A stretch of 64,000 nt of DNA from Streptomyces sp. ERV7 (GTDB taxonomy: Bacteria; Actinomycetota; Actinomycetes; Streptomycetales; Streptomycetaceae), in contig NZ_LYOY01000029.1 of assembly GCF_001653515.1 (NCBI RefSeq), positions 558,001 through 622,000 of the forward strand, in the 5' to 3' direction. The notes beneath the pieces were generated by a model, which made no database searches, had not been told where the DNA came from, and saw only the letters and a program-made list of their open reading frames with translations. Shown piece after piece: positions 45,651 through 54,301 of this stretch. The translations under genes were made by a program, and so were the position numbers. Position 1 is the first letter of the stretch. Every line of letters begins with the position of its first letter.

Positions 45651-46391
45651 ATGGTCTCCTCACCCCGCGCCCGGACGCTTGAACAAAACGATCGCCGCCT
45701 GGTCCTCGCCACCGGCCCCGAGGCGACGCTGTTCGCCGAGTCACGCCCGTTCGCCGTGGCCCGGCATCGGCTGCCCGCCTGGAAGGTCGTCCTGCCGATC
45801 GGCGGTCACACCGAACTCGGCCGGCAGGGGCGGCCCATGGCTGCGGACGGGTTGATCGTGCCGCCCCAGCTGGCCCACTCCTGTGCGTCGACCTCGCCCT
45901 ACGCCGCGCTGTTCATCGACTCCTGGCTGCTTCCCCCGGCCCCGGAGCCGATCCGCCTCGACGCCGCCGAGGTCCGCCGCCTGCTCGCCGCGCTCGGATC
46001 CGGCGACCGTGACGGCCCCGACGCCGACGCCGATACAGCCGCCGCCTACGCCGAGTTGCGTGCTCGCTCGGGCGCCCCGTCCCCGCTCGACCCGAGAGTG
46101 GCCCACGCTCTCCACCTGTGCGTGCAACCCGATCCGGACACGCCCCTCACATCCGTCGCCACCGAAGTCGGTCTGTCCGCCCCGAGGTTGCGTGCCCTGG
46201 TCGGGCAGTCCGTGGGCATCCCGCTCGCCCGCCTGCGCCAATGGGGACGGCTCCGTACCGCGATCACCGACCTCCCCCGTGCGACCGCGGCCATGGCCGC
46301 CGCAGGCGCGGGCTTCGCCGACCAGGCCCATCTCAGCCGCACCGCCCGCACCCTCATCGGCCGTACACCGGCGTCCCTGCGCCACATGTGA
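45651..46391 (+). CDS. AraC-family transcriptional regulator
   Basis: 246 residues. The N-terminal part (~1-110) is a cupin-like sensing domain (RPFAVARHRLPAWKVVLPIGGHTELGRQG). The C-terminal part has two HTH motifs: LTSVATEVGLSAPRLRALVGQSVGIPLARLRQWGRL and AGFADQAHLSRTARTLIGRTPASLR. No clear ribosome site precedes ATG 45651. The divergent DoxX gene is the obvious target, but start-to-start spacing is 6 bp, so each promoter must lie in the other's coding region. The effector is unknown. Confidence 0.85.
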   Translation: MVSSPRARTLEQNDRRLVLATGPEATLFAESRPFAVARHRLPAWKVVLPIGGHTELGRQGRPMAADGLIVPPQLAHSCASTSPYAALFIDSWLLPPAPEPIRLDAAEVRRLLAALGSGDRDGPDADADTAAAYAELRARSGAPSPLDPRVAHALHLCVQPDPDTPLTSVATEVGLSAPRLRALVGQSVGIPLARLRQWGRLRTAITDLPRATAAMAAAGAGFADQAHLSRTARTLIGRTPASLRHM

Positions 46392-46522
46392 GACCCGCCA
46401 AGGTTGGCGCGGGACCGTCGTGATCCGGCGTCCTCACCGTGCCAGGGTGAAGCGCACGGCGAACATGTCCGGCGGGCCGGGCAGCCCAGGGGGACGGCGA
46501 GGGGAACGGGAAACGATGGCGC

Positions 46523-46999
46523 GTGGAAGAAGCCCTCAGGACGGCGGGTCCGGCATCCCTGCCGGACGGGGGCGTCCTGGAGGGCGCGTTCCTCCCGTCC
46601 GTCGGCGCCACGACCGTAGTGACCGGGATCCCCGGCGCGGCCCATGAGTTCTTTCCCCATCTGCCCGGACAGACCCTGCCGCCCGACAGCGCCGCCGATG
46701 TCGTCTTCGCCGCGTCCGGACCAGGCGCGGACCCGCCCCCGGGCCACTCCGCGAACCAGTGGGCCCGCCGGCTGCGCCGGGCACGCGAGTACGGAGCGGA
46801 CCTCCACGCGTACGAATGGGAGGGTGAGCGCTCCTGTCTCGCCGCACCGGTGCACGCACCTTCGGGCAAGGTCGTCGCCGCGGTCGGAGTGGCCCTCGTC
46901 GACAGCCGGCACCTGTCCACCACCGCCGAGGCCGTGCAGCGCGCCGCCCGCATGGTCAGCTCGAACCTCCACCGGCTGCCCAGGGCCGGGCTGCGCTGA
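46523..46999 (+). CDS. IclR-type effector-domain-only protein
   Basis: 158 residues resembling the C-terminal effector-binding domain of IclR regulators: REYGADLHAYEWEGERSCLAAPVHAPSGKVVAAVGVALVD followed by a closing helix STTAEAVQRAARMVSSNLHRL. The usual N-terminal HTH is absent and no HTH was found in the 130 bp upstream. It may be a stand-alone sensor or a 5'-truncated remnant. The first ~45 residues do not resemble the family. GTG at 46523 lacks a good ribosome site. Confidence 0.5.
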   Translation: MEEALRTAGPASLPDGGVLEGAFLPSVGATTVVTGIPGAAHEFFPHLPGQTLPPDSAADVVFAASGPGADPPPGHSANQWARRLRRAREYGADLHAYEWEGERSCLAAPVHAPSGKVVAAVGVALVDSRHLSTTAEAVQRAARMVSSNLHRLPRAGLR

Positions 47000-47067
47000 A
47001 AAGGACGCGCCCTACTCCGCGGGCGCGCGGCACGGGCCGCGCGCCCTTGGGTGGGCCACCCCGCACG

Positions 47068-47766
47068 TCAGATGAGACCGTTCTCCCTCGCGTACAGCGC
47101 GGCCTGTGTACGGTCGCGCAGGCCGAGGCGGCTCAGTACGCGGGAGATGTGGTTCTTGACGGTGCCTTCGCTGAGATAGAGGCGGGAGGCTATCTCCTTG
47201 TTCGTGGATCCGGCCGAGATCAGGCGGAGCACTTCCGTCTCGCGGGGAGTGAGCAGGTCGGGGGCCGGGAGACCGGCCGCCAGGCCGGCGATGACCGTCT
47301 GGTCGAACTGGGCGATGCCCGCATGGGCCAGGCGCACCGCCCGGGCCAGCTCGGCGGCGGGCAGGTTCTTCAGGAGGTAGCCGACGGCGCCGGCCTTGAG
47401 CGCCCGAGCGACGTACTCGTCGTCGTCGAACGTCGTCAGCATCACCACCTTGCAGGCGGGCAGGCTGCGGCGGAGCAGGGCCGTGGCCGCCACACCGTCG
47501 ATGCCGGGCATCCGGACGTCCATCAGCACGACGTCGGGGCGGCAGGCGGGGGCCAGTTCGGCGGCCTCGGCGCCGTCGCGGGCGCTGCCCGCGACCTCGA
47601 TGCCCGGCTGGATGCCGAGGAGAGCGGTGATGCCCTCCCTCACCAGATCCTGGTCGTCGACGACGAAGACCCGTACAGGTGTGCCTGCTGTGCTTTCGGC
47701 GCCGCCGGTCCTGCCGATGCTGTCGGTCCTGCCAGTGCTGTCGGTCCTGCCAGTGTTCTCCGTCAC
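47068..47766 (-). CDS. NarL/LuxR-family response regulator
   Basis: 232 residues: an unusual ~30-residue Gly/Arg/Thr repeat leader (GRTDST/GRTDSI/GRTGGA), then the receiver domain (VFVVDDQDLVREGITALLG; phospho-acceptor in DVVLMDVRMPG; LTTFDDDEYV; K in YLLKNLPA) and LuxR HTH (LTPRETEVLRLISAGSTNKEIASRLYLSEGTVKNHISRVLSRLGLRDR). GTG at 47766 overlaps the kinase stop. The leader is encoded by 18-bp tandem repeats. Regulon unknown; the divergent secreted esterase and MFS genes are candidates. Confidence 0.9.
   Translation of the reverse strand: MTENTGRTDSTGRTDSIGRTGGAESTAGTPVRVFVVDDQDLVREGITALLGIQPGIEVAGSARDGAEAAELAPACRPDVVLMDVRMPGIDGVAATALLRRSLPACKVVMLTTFDDDEYVARALKAGAVGYLLKNLPAAELARAVRLAHAGIAQFDQTVIAGLAAGLPAPDLLTPRETEVLRLISAGSTNKEIASRLYLSEGTVKNHISRVLSRLGLRDRTQAALYARENGLI
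47706..47759. repeat. three 18-bp tandem repeats in the response regulator 5' end
   Basis: Units start at 47706, 47724 and 47742 (CGGTCCTGCC[AG][AG]TGCTGT pattern); the second and third are nearly identical. Each adds six residues (GRTDSx) before the receiver domain, so copy number could vary in frame. Confidence 0.8.
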
Positions 47767-48851
47767 CAGGGAACTCCTACCGTGAGCGCGGTGCCGTCGG
47801 GCGAGCTGTCGATGGCCACGGTTCCCTCGGCCAGGCGGACCCGCTCGCGCAGCCCCGAGAGCCCGAACCCTTCGTCGGCCGCGTCGAATCCGGTGCCGTT
47901 GTCGACGACTTGGAGGTGTGCGCCATGTTCGTCGTACACGACACTCACCCCGATCTCGCTGGCCCCGGAGTGACGGCAGGCATTGGTCAGTCCTTCCTGC
48001 GCCGCCCGGTAGAGCACCAGCAGGGGCCGGCGTTCGACGCCCGTCATCTTGAGGGTGACGCGGCGGCTCCCGCCGTCCAGGTGGTGGACGAGGTCGGCCA
48101 GCGCCCGGGAGAGACCGGCCGGTTCCGCCTCGGACTCGGGACCGAGGGTGCGCACCGAGGCCCGTACCTCTTCCAGCGCCCGGTTCGCCGACCAACGGGC
48201 ATGGGAGACCGCCTGCGCCGAACCCGGTGGATCGAGTGAGGCGAACGCCTCGGCCTTCTCCAACTGGATGCCGATCGCGGTCAGATGGTGGCCGAGGCTG
48301 TCGTGGATCTCGCGGGCGAGCCGGTTGCGTTCGCGGGCCGCGGACAGCTCCGCGACCTGGGCGAGCGTGCCCTCCAGACGGGCGCGGGCCTGCTGCTCGC
48401 GGACGGCGACCGCGGCCATGGCGAGCGCCAGGACGACACCCAGGCCGAACATCAGCAGATCGCCGATGTACTCGGCCCGCGTCTGCCAGTGCGGCACCCG
48501 CAGGGTGAACACACCCGCCAGGGCCGTCACACAGCCGATGCCGAGCCCGATGGCGACGGTCGAGCCGTAGGCGAAGAAGGCCAGGAACGGTACGAGGACG
48601 AACAGCACGCGCGACAGACCGGACTCGTCGAGCACCGCGACCGCGCACAGCAGCACCACCCTGAGCACCGACACCGCGCCCGGTGGCATCCTCGGCCACT
48701 CGCGCCGGTCCAGCGCGATCAGGGCGCCGAGCAGGGCCGTGTATCCGGCGGTGCGCGCGCCGAGGCCCGGACCGATCACGGCGTAGTAGACACCCCCGAG
48801 CAGCACGGAGCCGTACAGGACGGCGGGTATCCACAGAACGGGCCGCGGCAT
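47763..48851 (-). CDS. sensor histidine kinase (HisKA_3 type)
   Basis: 362 residues: five or more TM segments in the first ~150 (LWIPAVLYGSVLLGGVYYAV through LLMFGLGVVLALAMAAVAV). A coiled linker precedes the H-box REIHDSLGHHLTAIGIQLEKAE (phospho-acceptor His) and a HATPase_c domain with VVDNGTGFD and FGLSGLRERV. It has no sizeable external loop. ATG at 48851 is preceded by GAGGAGG. Coupled to its regulator; divergent from a secreted esterase-like gene 223 bp away. Confidence 0.9.
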   Translation of the reverse strand: MPRPVLWIPAVLYGSVLLGGVYYAVIGPGLGARTAGYTALLGALIALDRREWPRMPPGAVSVLRVVLLCAVAVLDESGLSRVLFVLVPFLAFFAYGSTVAIGLGIGCVTALAGVFTLRVPHWQTRAEYIGDLLMFGLGVVLALAMAAVAVREQQARARLEGTLAQVAELSAARERNRLAREIHDSLGHHLTAIGIQLEKAEAFASLDPPGSAQAVSHARWSANRALEEVRASVRTLGPESEAEPAGLSRALADLVHHLDGGSRRVTLKMTGVERRPLLVLYRAAQEGLTNACRHSGASEIGVSVVYDEHGAHLQVVDNGTGFDAADEGFGLSGLRERVRLAEGTVAIDSSPDGTALTVGVPW

Positions 48852-49074
48852 CGGGCCTCCTCAGGGGGCTCTTGAAGGCTCGAAGGCTCTCTTCGCGTGC
48901 AGAGTACGCGGCCGCCACCCTGATCCCCCATCCGGTCGACACACCGGCCCAGAGTGTGGCCAGAGGTCATGTGCCCGCTGGCCAAAGCCCACCGGGCCGT
49001 CTCACACTTACCCACGGTGACCTGGGCTTTCTAGATTTCGAGGCGTGACCGACCGCAACGAGAAGAGGACCACC

Positions 49075-50355
49075 GTGCTGCGCCGCCTCGCCGTCGCCCC
49101 CTTGCTGCTCGTGGGCGCCCTGACCGTTCCGCCGGCCGCCGCCCAGGCGGCCGGCTGCCACTCCGTGCGGGTTCCGGGGGCCGAGTACGCGCTCTCCAGT
49201 TGCCTGTCCGATCTCACCACCACCGGAACCCGGTTGAGCGGGCACACCGACGACAAGGACTGGCTGGGTCTGATCGTGCCGGGCACCGCCACCCCGTCCG
49301 GCGTCCCGGGAGTCCAGATCGACGGCTACTTCCCCGACACCTCCACCACCAACACCAACCACGGCTGGAACCACGACAGCCAGTTCGTCATCCGGCTGCC
49401 CAAGAAGTGGAACGGCGGCCTCGTCGTCGCGGGCCCGCCCGGAACGCGCGAGCAGTACGCCAACGACCCGATCATCAGCGACCAGGTGCTCGCCAAGGGG
49501 TACGCCTACGCCGCCACCGACAAGGGCAACACCGGCGACGAGCTCTACAAGGACGGCGACCGGCCCGGCGACGCGATCATGGAGTGGCACCGCCGCATGG
49601 CACAACTCACCGTGGCGGCGAAGAGGGTCACCGACCAGTACTACGGGCGCACCCCGCGCGCCACATACGCCGCCGGGCTCTCCGCGGGCGGATATCTGGT
49701 CCGCTGGCAGCTGGAGCACTACCCGCAGCTGTACACCGGCGGCATCGACTGGAACGCCCTCACCTTCACCAAGAAGGGCAGCCTGCTCACCACGCTCCCG
49801 CCCGCGCTGCGCGCCTACGCCCGCCTCCTCAAGGGCGATCCGAGCGCCCCGGCCGAGATCGTGGCCGCCGGGTACCCCGAGAACTCCAAGTCGCAGTGGG
49901 GCTACCACTACAAGAAGCAGTGGGACCTGCTGCAGCGTGTGATCCGCGAGGAGGTCGACCCCGACTACGACGGCCCGAACCAGGCGGGCACCCCGTTCTG
50001 CCCCGCGGCCACGACGCGCGGCTGCGACACGGACTACGACTTCGCCTCGCGCCCGGAGTCGGTGCACCATGCGGTCGACCGGATCTCGCTCACGGGGAGG
50101 ATCCGGCGCCCGCTGATCAGCATCCAGGGCACCCTCGACGCGCTGACCCCGCCGGCCACCTTCGGTGATGTGTACGACCGGATGGTCACCGACGCGGGGC
50201 TCGCCCCGCTGCACCGCTACGTCCACGTCCCCGACGGCCCGCACACCGACGGGCTGGTGGCGATCGACGACAAGACACTCAAGCCGATGCTGCCGTCCTT
50301 CGTCGCCGCGTTCAACGAACTGGAGACCTGGACACGCCCCACCTCCCGCTCCTAG
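49075..50355 (+). CDS. secreted alpha/beta-hydrolase (tannase/3HB-oligomer hydrolase-like)
   Basis: 426 residues: a signal peptide (LRRLAVAPLLLVGALTVPPAAAQA, cut ~26), then a hydrolase with nucleophile elbow AAGLSAGGYLVRW. A late RPLISIQGTLDALTPP (acid residue region) and HVPDGPHTDG (His) complete the fold. It most resembles large secreted esterases of the tannase/feruloyl esterase and 3-hydroxybutyrate oligomer hydrolase groups. GTG at 49075 is preferred over 49045 because AGAGG sits at proper distance and it starts the signal peptide cleanly. The exact substrate is uncertain. Confidence 0.82.
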   Translation: MLRRLAVAPLLLVGALTVPPAAAQAAGCHSVRVPGAEYALSSCLSDLTTTGTRLSGHTDDKDWLGLIVPGTATPSGVPGVQIDGYFPDTSTTNTNHGWNHDSQFVIRLPKKWNGGLVVAGPPGTREQYANDPIISDQVLAKGYAYAATDKGNTGDELYKDGDRPGDAIMEWHRRMAQLTVAAKRVTDQYYGRTPRATYAAGLSAGGYLVRWQLEHYPQLYTGGIDWNALTFTKKGSLLTTLPPALRAYARLLKGDPSAPAEIVAAGYPENSKSQWGYHYKKQWDLLQRVIREEVDPDYDGPNQAGTPFCPAATTRGCDTDYDFASRPESVHHAVDRISLTGRIRRPLISIQGTLDALTPPATFGDVYDRMVTDAGLAPLHRYVHVPDGPHTDGLVAIDDKTLKPMLPSFVAAFNELETWTRPTSRS

Positions 50356-50463
50356 CCGGTACCGACGGGGTCCAGGGTCCGAGTGCGGACCCGGGACCCC
50401 GTCGCGCCTGCCGCTGAAAATTCGATTGCCCTGGATCGGCACGGCCCCACAACATCGTCACTC

Positions 50464-51792
50464 GTGACCAGTAAGACCTCCCCCACCCCCAGACGCTCAC
50501 GTCTCTCCGGCATGCTCCCGGACCTGTCCCCCTGGCGGTCCTCCGCCGACTTCCGGCTGCTCTGGGTGCAGGGCATCGTCGCGATCCTCGCCAGTTCGAC
50601 GGCCATGGTCGCGCTGCCGCTCCAGATCAAGGAGCTCACCGACTCACCGCTCGCGGTGGGTGCGATGGGGCTGGTCGAGCTGGTCCCACTGGTGGTGTTC
50701 GGCTTGTACGGCGGGGCGCTGGCCGACGCCGTGGACCGCCGCAAGGTGATCCTGGCGACGGAAGCCGGGCTGGCCGTGCTCGCGGTGCTGCTCCTGGGGA
50801 ACGCGGTCCTGGCCACACCGCGGCTGTGGCCGCTGTACGTGGTCGCCGCCTGCGTCTCGGCCCTGGCCGGGCTCCAGCGGCCCGCACTGGACTCGCTGAT
50901 GGCCCGGATCGTGCCGCACGAGCAGCAGACGGCCGCCGCCGCGCTGAACGCGGTGCGCTGGCAGATCGGCATGATCGCGGGCCCGGCCGCCGCCGGGCTC
51001 GTGGTGGCGTACGCGGGTCACGGCACGGCGTACGCCCTCACAGCGGCGGGCTTCCTGTGCTCCGCGCTGCTGTGTCTGCGCCTCTCCCCCGCACCGCCCG
51101 CGCACGGCGCGGACAAGCCGTCGCTGCGCGGCATCGCCGAGGGCGCGCGCTACGCCTGGTCGCGGCCGGTGCTGCTGGGCACGTACGCCGTCGACCTGGC
51201 GGCGATGTTCTTCGCGTTCCCCAACACCATCTTCCCGTTCCTCGCGGACGAGCTGGACGCGCCGTGGGCGCTCGGCCTGATGTACGCGGCCGGGTCGGCC
51301 GGGTCCGTGCTGGTGAGCCTCACCAGTGGTTGGACCTCGCGGGTACGGCGGCACGGGCTGCTCGTGGTCTTCGGCGCGGCCGGATGGGGGCTGGCGATCG
51401 CGGCGGCGGGGTGGTTCTCCCACATCTGGCTGGTGCTGCTCTGCCTGGGCGCGGCGGGCGCCGGCGACATGCTGAGCGGCCTGGGCCGCTCCACCATCTG
51501 GAACCAGACGATCCCGGAGCAGCTGCGGGGACGGCTCGCGGGCATAGAGGTGCTCTCGTACAGCGTCGGACCGCAGCTGGGACAGGTGCGGGCGGGCGGG
51601 ATGGCCGGGTGGACCGGCACCCGGCCCGCCTTCTGGTCCGGCGGCCTGGCCTGTCTGGCCTCCGTGGCGCTGCTGTCGGCGGCCCTGCCGAAGCTGCTCA
51701 CCTACGACGCGGCCACCGACGAGGAGGCGCTCCGCCGTAAGGCTCAGCGGGAGGGGGCCCCGGTGGTGCGGCTCACCGAGCGCACCGACTGA
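50464..51792 (+). CDS. MFS exporter (EntS-like)
   Basis: A 442-residue major facilitator with 12 predicted TM segments. The pattern matches the EntS/DHA3 siderophore/drug exporter group: FRLLWVQGIVAILASSTAMVALPLQIKELTDSPLAVGAMGLVELVP, loop GGALADAVDRRKV and RPALDSLMARIVPHEQQTAAAALN. GTG at 50464. Same strand as the secreted esterase, 108 bp apart. It may export a siderophore or drug; no siderophore genes are nearby. Confidence 0.88.
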   Translation: MTSKTSPTPRRSRLSGMLPDLSPWRSSADFRLLWVQGIVAILASSTAMVALPLQIKELTDSPLAVGAMGLVELVPLVVFGLYGGALADAVDRRKVILATEAGLAVLAVLLLGNAVLATPRLWPLYVVAACVSALAGLQRPALDSLMARIVPHEQQTAAAALNAVRWQIGMIAGPAAAGLVVAYAGHGTAYALTAAGFLCSALLCLRLSPAPPAHGADKPSLRGIAEGARYAWSRPVLLGTYAVDLAAMFFAFPNTIFPFLADELDAPWALGLMYAAGSAGSVLVSLTSGWTSRVRRHGLLVVFGAAGWGLAIAAAGWFSHIWLVLLCLGAAGAGDMLSGLGRSTIWNQTIPEQLRGRLAGIEVLSYSVGPQLGQVRAGGMAGWTGTRPAFWSGGLACLASVALLSAALPKLLTYDAATDEEALRRKAQREGAPVVRLTERTD

Positions 51793-51840
51793 CGCAGGCC
51801 ACGCCGCCGTCCTCGCCGGACCCCGTTCCTCTGGTGGGCG

Positions 51841-53211
51841 TCACGCCAATTCGGGCTGCGGTTCCCGTTCCGTCCGCTCCGCTCGCGCGGACTCCGGCTC
51901 CCACCGCTTGGTGGTCCGTACATAGCCGTAGACCACCGAGGACATCGCCAGAAGGAGAAGGGGCCCGAATGCCCAGGGATGCCTGGCCATTTCCACGGGC
52001 AGATAGCGGTAGGACAGCAAGAGCGCGGAGAATACCGTCGCACCGTAAATGATGAACTGAATTCCCGAGCGGTCCCAGCCGTGGTCGAACGAGCGCATCG
52101 CGGCCTCGACCGTGACGGCGAACACCACACCGGCGAGAAGGTCCGCGCCGTAGTGATAGCCGAATCCCAGCGTCGCGCTGAGCGTGGCGACAAGCCAGAA
52201 CGTACCTGCGATCCGCCCGAGCCGCGGGGCATTGCGCGAGTGAATGAAGATCGTGGTGGCCCATGCCGTGTGCAGGCTGGGCATGCAGTTGCGCGGGGTG
52301 ATCTCGTCGTACGGGAACGGGCGCGGGGCACCGATCGAGGGCACCGTGTCGGGCCACATCTGGGCCAGCGCCCAGTGCCCGCCGCCGGTGCCGAAGGCGC
52401 CGTCGCCGTAGGTGAAGACCGGTCCGACCACCGGGAAGATCATGTAAATGGCCGGCCCGAGCAGGCCGATCGCCAGGAAGGTGCGCACCAGGTGGTGGCC
52501 CGGGAAGCGGCGCTCGGCCGCCACGTTGCGCAGCTGGTACAGCGCGAAGAGGGCCGCTGCCAGCGGAAGCTGGCCGTAGACGAAGTCGAGGACGTGCGAG
52601 CCGACCGGGCCGGAGGCCTCGACGATCTGGCCCGCCACCCACGACGGGTTGCCCAGCGCGTGATCGGCGGTCACCACGTACTGGTCGAGCACGTTCGAGC
52701 GGGTCTTGGAGGTGATGAGCAGCCAGGTGTCGCCCGTCTTGTGGCCGACCACCAGCAGCATGCCCAGGCCGACGCCCTTGAGCAGCAGGACGCGTTCCTT
52801 GCCGGTGCGGCGCACGAGGGCGATGACCACGCAGGCCGCCATGACCCACAACGGGCCGTTACCGAAGGCCATTTTGGCGTCGACAGCCCAGCGCACGGAC
52901 ATGAAGACGGCGTCGATACCGACCGCGACACCGGCCGCGACGAACCGTTGCCGCCAGGTGAGCACCACCATCATCAGTGCCATACCGGCATACAGAAGCG
53001 GCCCCGACTTGGGGGCGAATACCAACTCCGGCACCTGGCCCGTAATCGGCCCCGACATACCGTAATGACGCGCGACGATCTCCAGCGCGACGAAGAACCC
53101 GAGGGTCACCACAGTGGCGGCGGCCCATAGCATCACTCGCGGTTGACGCAACGTGGTGAACTCAATTTTGAAGTTTATTCGCGAAAGCGCCCGAGATATT
53201 ATCGATTTCAA
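51841..53211 (-). CDS. PAP2-like integral membrane protein
   Basis: 456 residues with about ten TM segments. The C-terminal half carries PAP2-type motifs CMPSLHTAWATTIFIHSR (catalytic His) and GYHYGADLLAGVVFAV (His/Asp); a phosphate-binding-like KTGDTW segment lies earlier. A charged tail ends in PQPELA. Probably acts on lipid-linked phosphates. The start is uncertain: the longest frame begins with TTG at 53211 with no ribosome site, in A/T-rich DNA. Internal ATG/GTG codons just before MLWAAATVVTLGFF also lack one. Confidence 0.78.
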   Translation of the reverse strand: MKSIISRALSRINFKIEFTTLRQPRVMLWAAATVVTLGFFVALEIVARHYGMSGPITGQVPELVFAPKSGPLLYAGMALMMVVLTWRQRFVAAGVAVGIDAVFMSVRWAVDAKMAFGNGPLWVMAACVVIALVRRTGKERVLLLKGVGLGMLLVVGHKTGDTWLLITSKTRSNVLDQYVVTADHALGNPSWVAGQIVEASGPVGSHVLDFVYGQLPLAAALFALYQLRNVAAERRFPGHHLVRTFLAIGLLGPAIYMIFPVVGPVFTYGDGAFGTGGGHWALAQMWPDTVPSIGAPRPFPYDEITPRNCMPSLHTAWATTIFIHSRNAPRLGRIAGTFWLVATLSATLGFGYHYGADLLAGVVFAVTVEAAMRSFDHGWDRSGIQFIIYGATVFSALLLSYRYLPVEMARHPWAFGPLLLLAMSSVVYGYVRTTKRWEPESARAERTEREPQPELA

Positions 53212-53576
53212 TTAATTGGCCGATTTGTTAGATTTTTAGTTAATGGGTCACCCCTGGTGCCGGAGAGCATGGTTTTCCCGGTGGAGCACGGGCGTTGAGG
53301 GCGACCGCCGTTCGATCATGCTATCCGAGCTGTGCAGGTGGGTTTCACGGGTCATGGGTGGCGCGGCGGGCAGTGGCGTGGTACTCGATTCCGCGCAGTG
53401 ATCGACCGGCTCGGGGATGACCATGAAAATGCCGACGCCGGGAGGGCATGGCCCGGTAAAACAGGGCCACCCCGTCCTCGCGCAACGAAGCGGTTCGTCA
53501 GACCGAGGGCCCATGAGTTCACCGAATGGAAGGTGACCGACCCAGCAGGGTGACGCCTGTCCTCGGCCGCACCCTC
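53212..53576. other. gene-free, partly A/T-rich region
   Basis: About 365 bp between the PAP2-like start and the end of the Vat-like gene. Bases 53195-53250 are clearly A/T-rich for this genome. Short open frames exist on both strands but none has a ribosome site or recognisable protein. No hairpin strong enough to call. Confidence 0.6.
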
Positions 53577-54227
53577 CTACACCCCAGGAGCCTTTGGGGC
53601 AGCCGCTTCGAGGTCGGCGATGGTGCCCGCCATGATCGTTCGTACCTGCTCGGTGATGTGCTCCGCAGGCCAGTCCCACCAGGCCACGGCCAGGAGCCGG
53701 GTGATGTCCTGCTCGCTGTAGCGGGTGCGGATGAGGCGCGCCGGGTTGCCGCCGACGACGCCGTAGTCGGGTACGTCGGTGGTGACCACGGCGCCGGAGG
53801 CGATGATCGCGCCGTGCCCGATCCGTACGCCGGGCATCACCCTCGTGTCGTAGCCGAACCAGACGTCGTTGCCGACGACCGTGTCTCCTCGGTTCGGCAG
53901 GCCGGTGAGCAGGTCGAAGTGCTCGGACCACGAGCCGCCCATGGTGGGGAAGGGGAAGGTCGAGGGGCCGTCCATGCGGTGGTTGGCACCGTTCATGAGG
54001 AACCGCACGCCCGTGCCCAGCGCGCAGAACCTGCCGATGATCAGCTTCTCCGGCCCGTAGTGATAGAGCACGTTCCGCGTCTCGAACGCGGTCGCGTCGT
54101 CCGGGTCGTCGTAGTACGAGTACTCCCCGACCTCGATCAGCGGGGACTTCACCAGCGGCCTCAGCAGCACCACGCGCGGCTGTCCGGGCATCGGATGGAG
54201 GACGGTCGGGTCGGCAGGCACCGGCAT
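53577..54227 (-). CDS. Vat/CatB-type xenobiotic O-acetyltransferase
   Basis: A 216-residue left-handed beta-helix acetyltransferase. Hexapeptide repeats are visible ([50 protein letters not shown]). The catalytic-His loop [12 protein letters not shown] is as in streptogramin (Vat) and CatB acetyltransferases. Uses acetyl-CoA to acetylate a hydroxyl on an antibiotic or sugar. ATG at 54227 begins MPVPADP after GGAAGG. It could confer streptogramin- or chloramphenicol-type resistance, but many homologues are not resistance enzymes. Confidence 0.88.
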   Translation of the reverse strand: MPVPADPTVLHPMPGQPRVVLLRPLVKSPLIEVGEYSYYDDPDDATAFETRNVLYHYGPEKLIIGRFCALGTGVRFLMNGANHRMDGPSTFPFPTMGGSWSEHFDLLTGLPNRGDTVVGNDVWFGYDTRVMPGVRIGHGAIIASGAVVTTDVPDYGVVGGNPARLIRTRYSEQDITRLLAVAWWDWPAEHITEQVRTIMAGTIADLEAAAPKAPGV

Positions 54228-54301
54228 GGTGAGCGGTCCTTCCAGGCTGCGTTCACTGTCGACTCCATGATCGCGCTCCTGCCACCTGCCAGGAAACCGG
54301 T

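Noticed and set aside
53248-53553. Short open frames on both strands in the A/T-rich gap
   Set aside because: No start signals, no recognisable protein and no transposase motifs.
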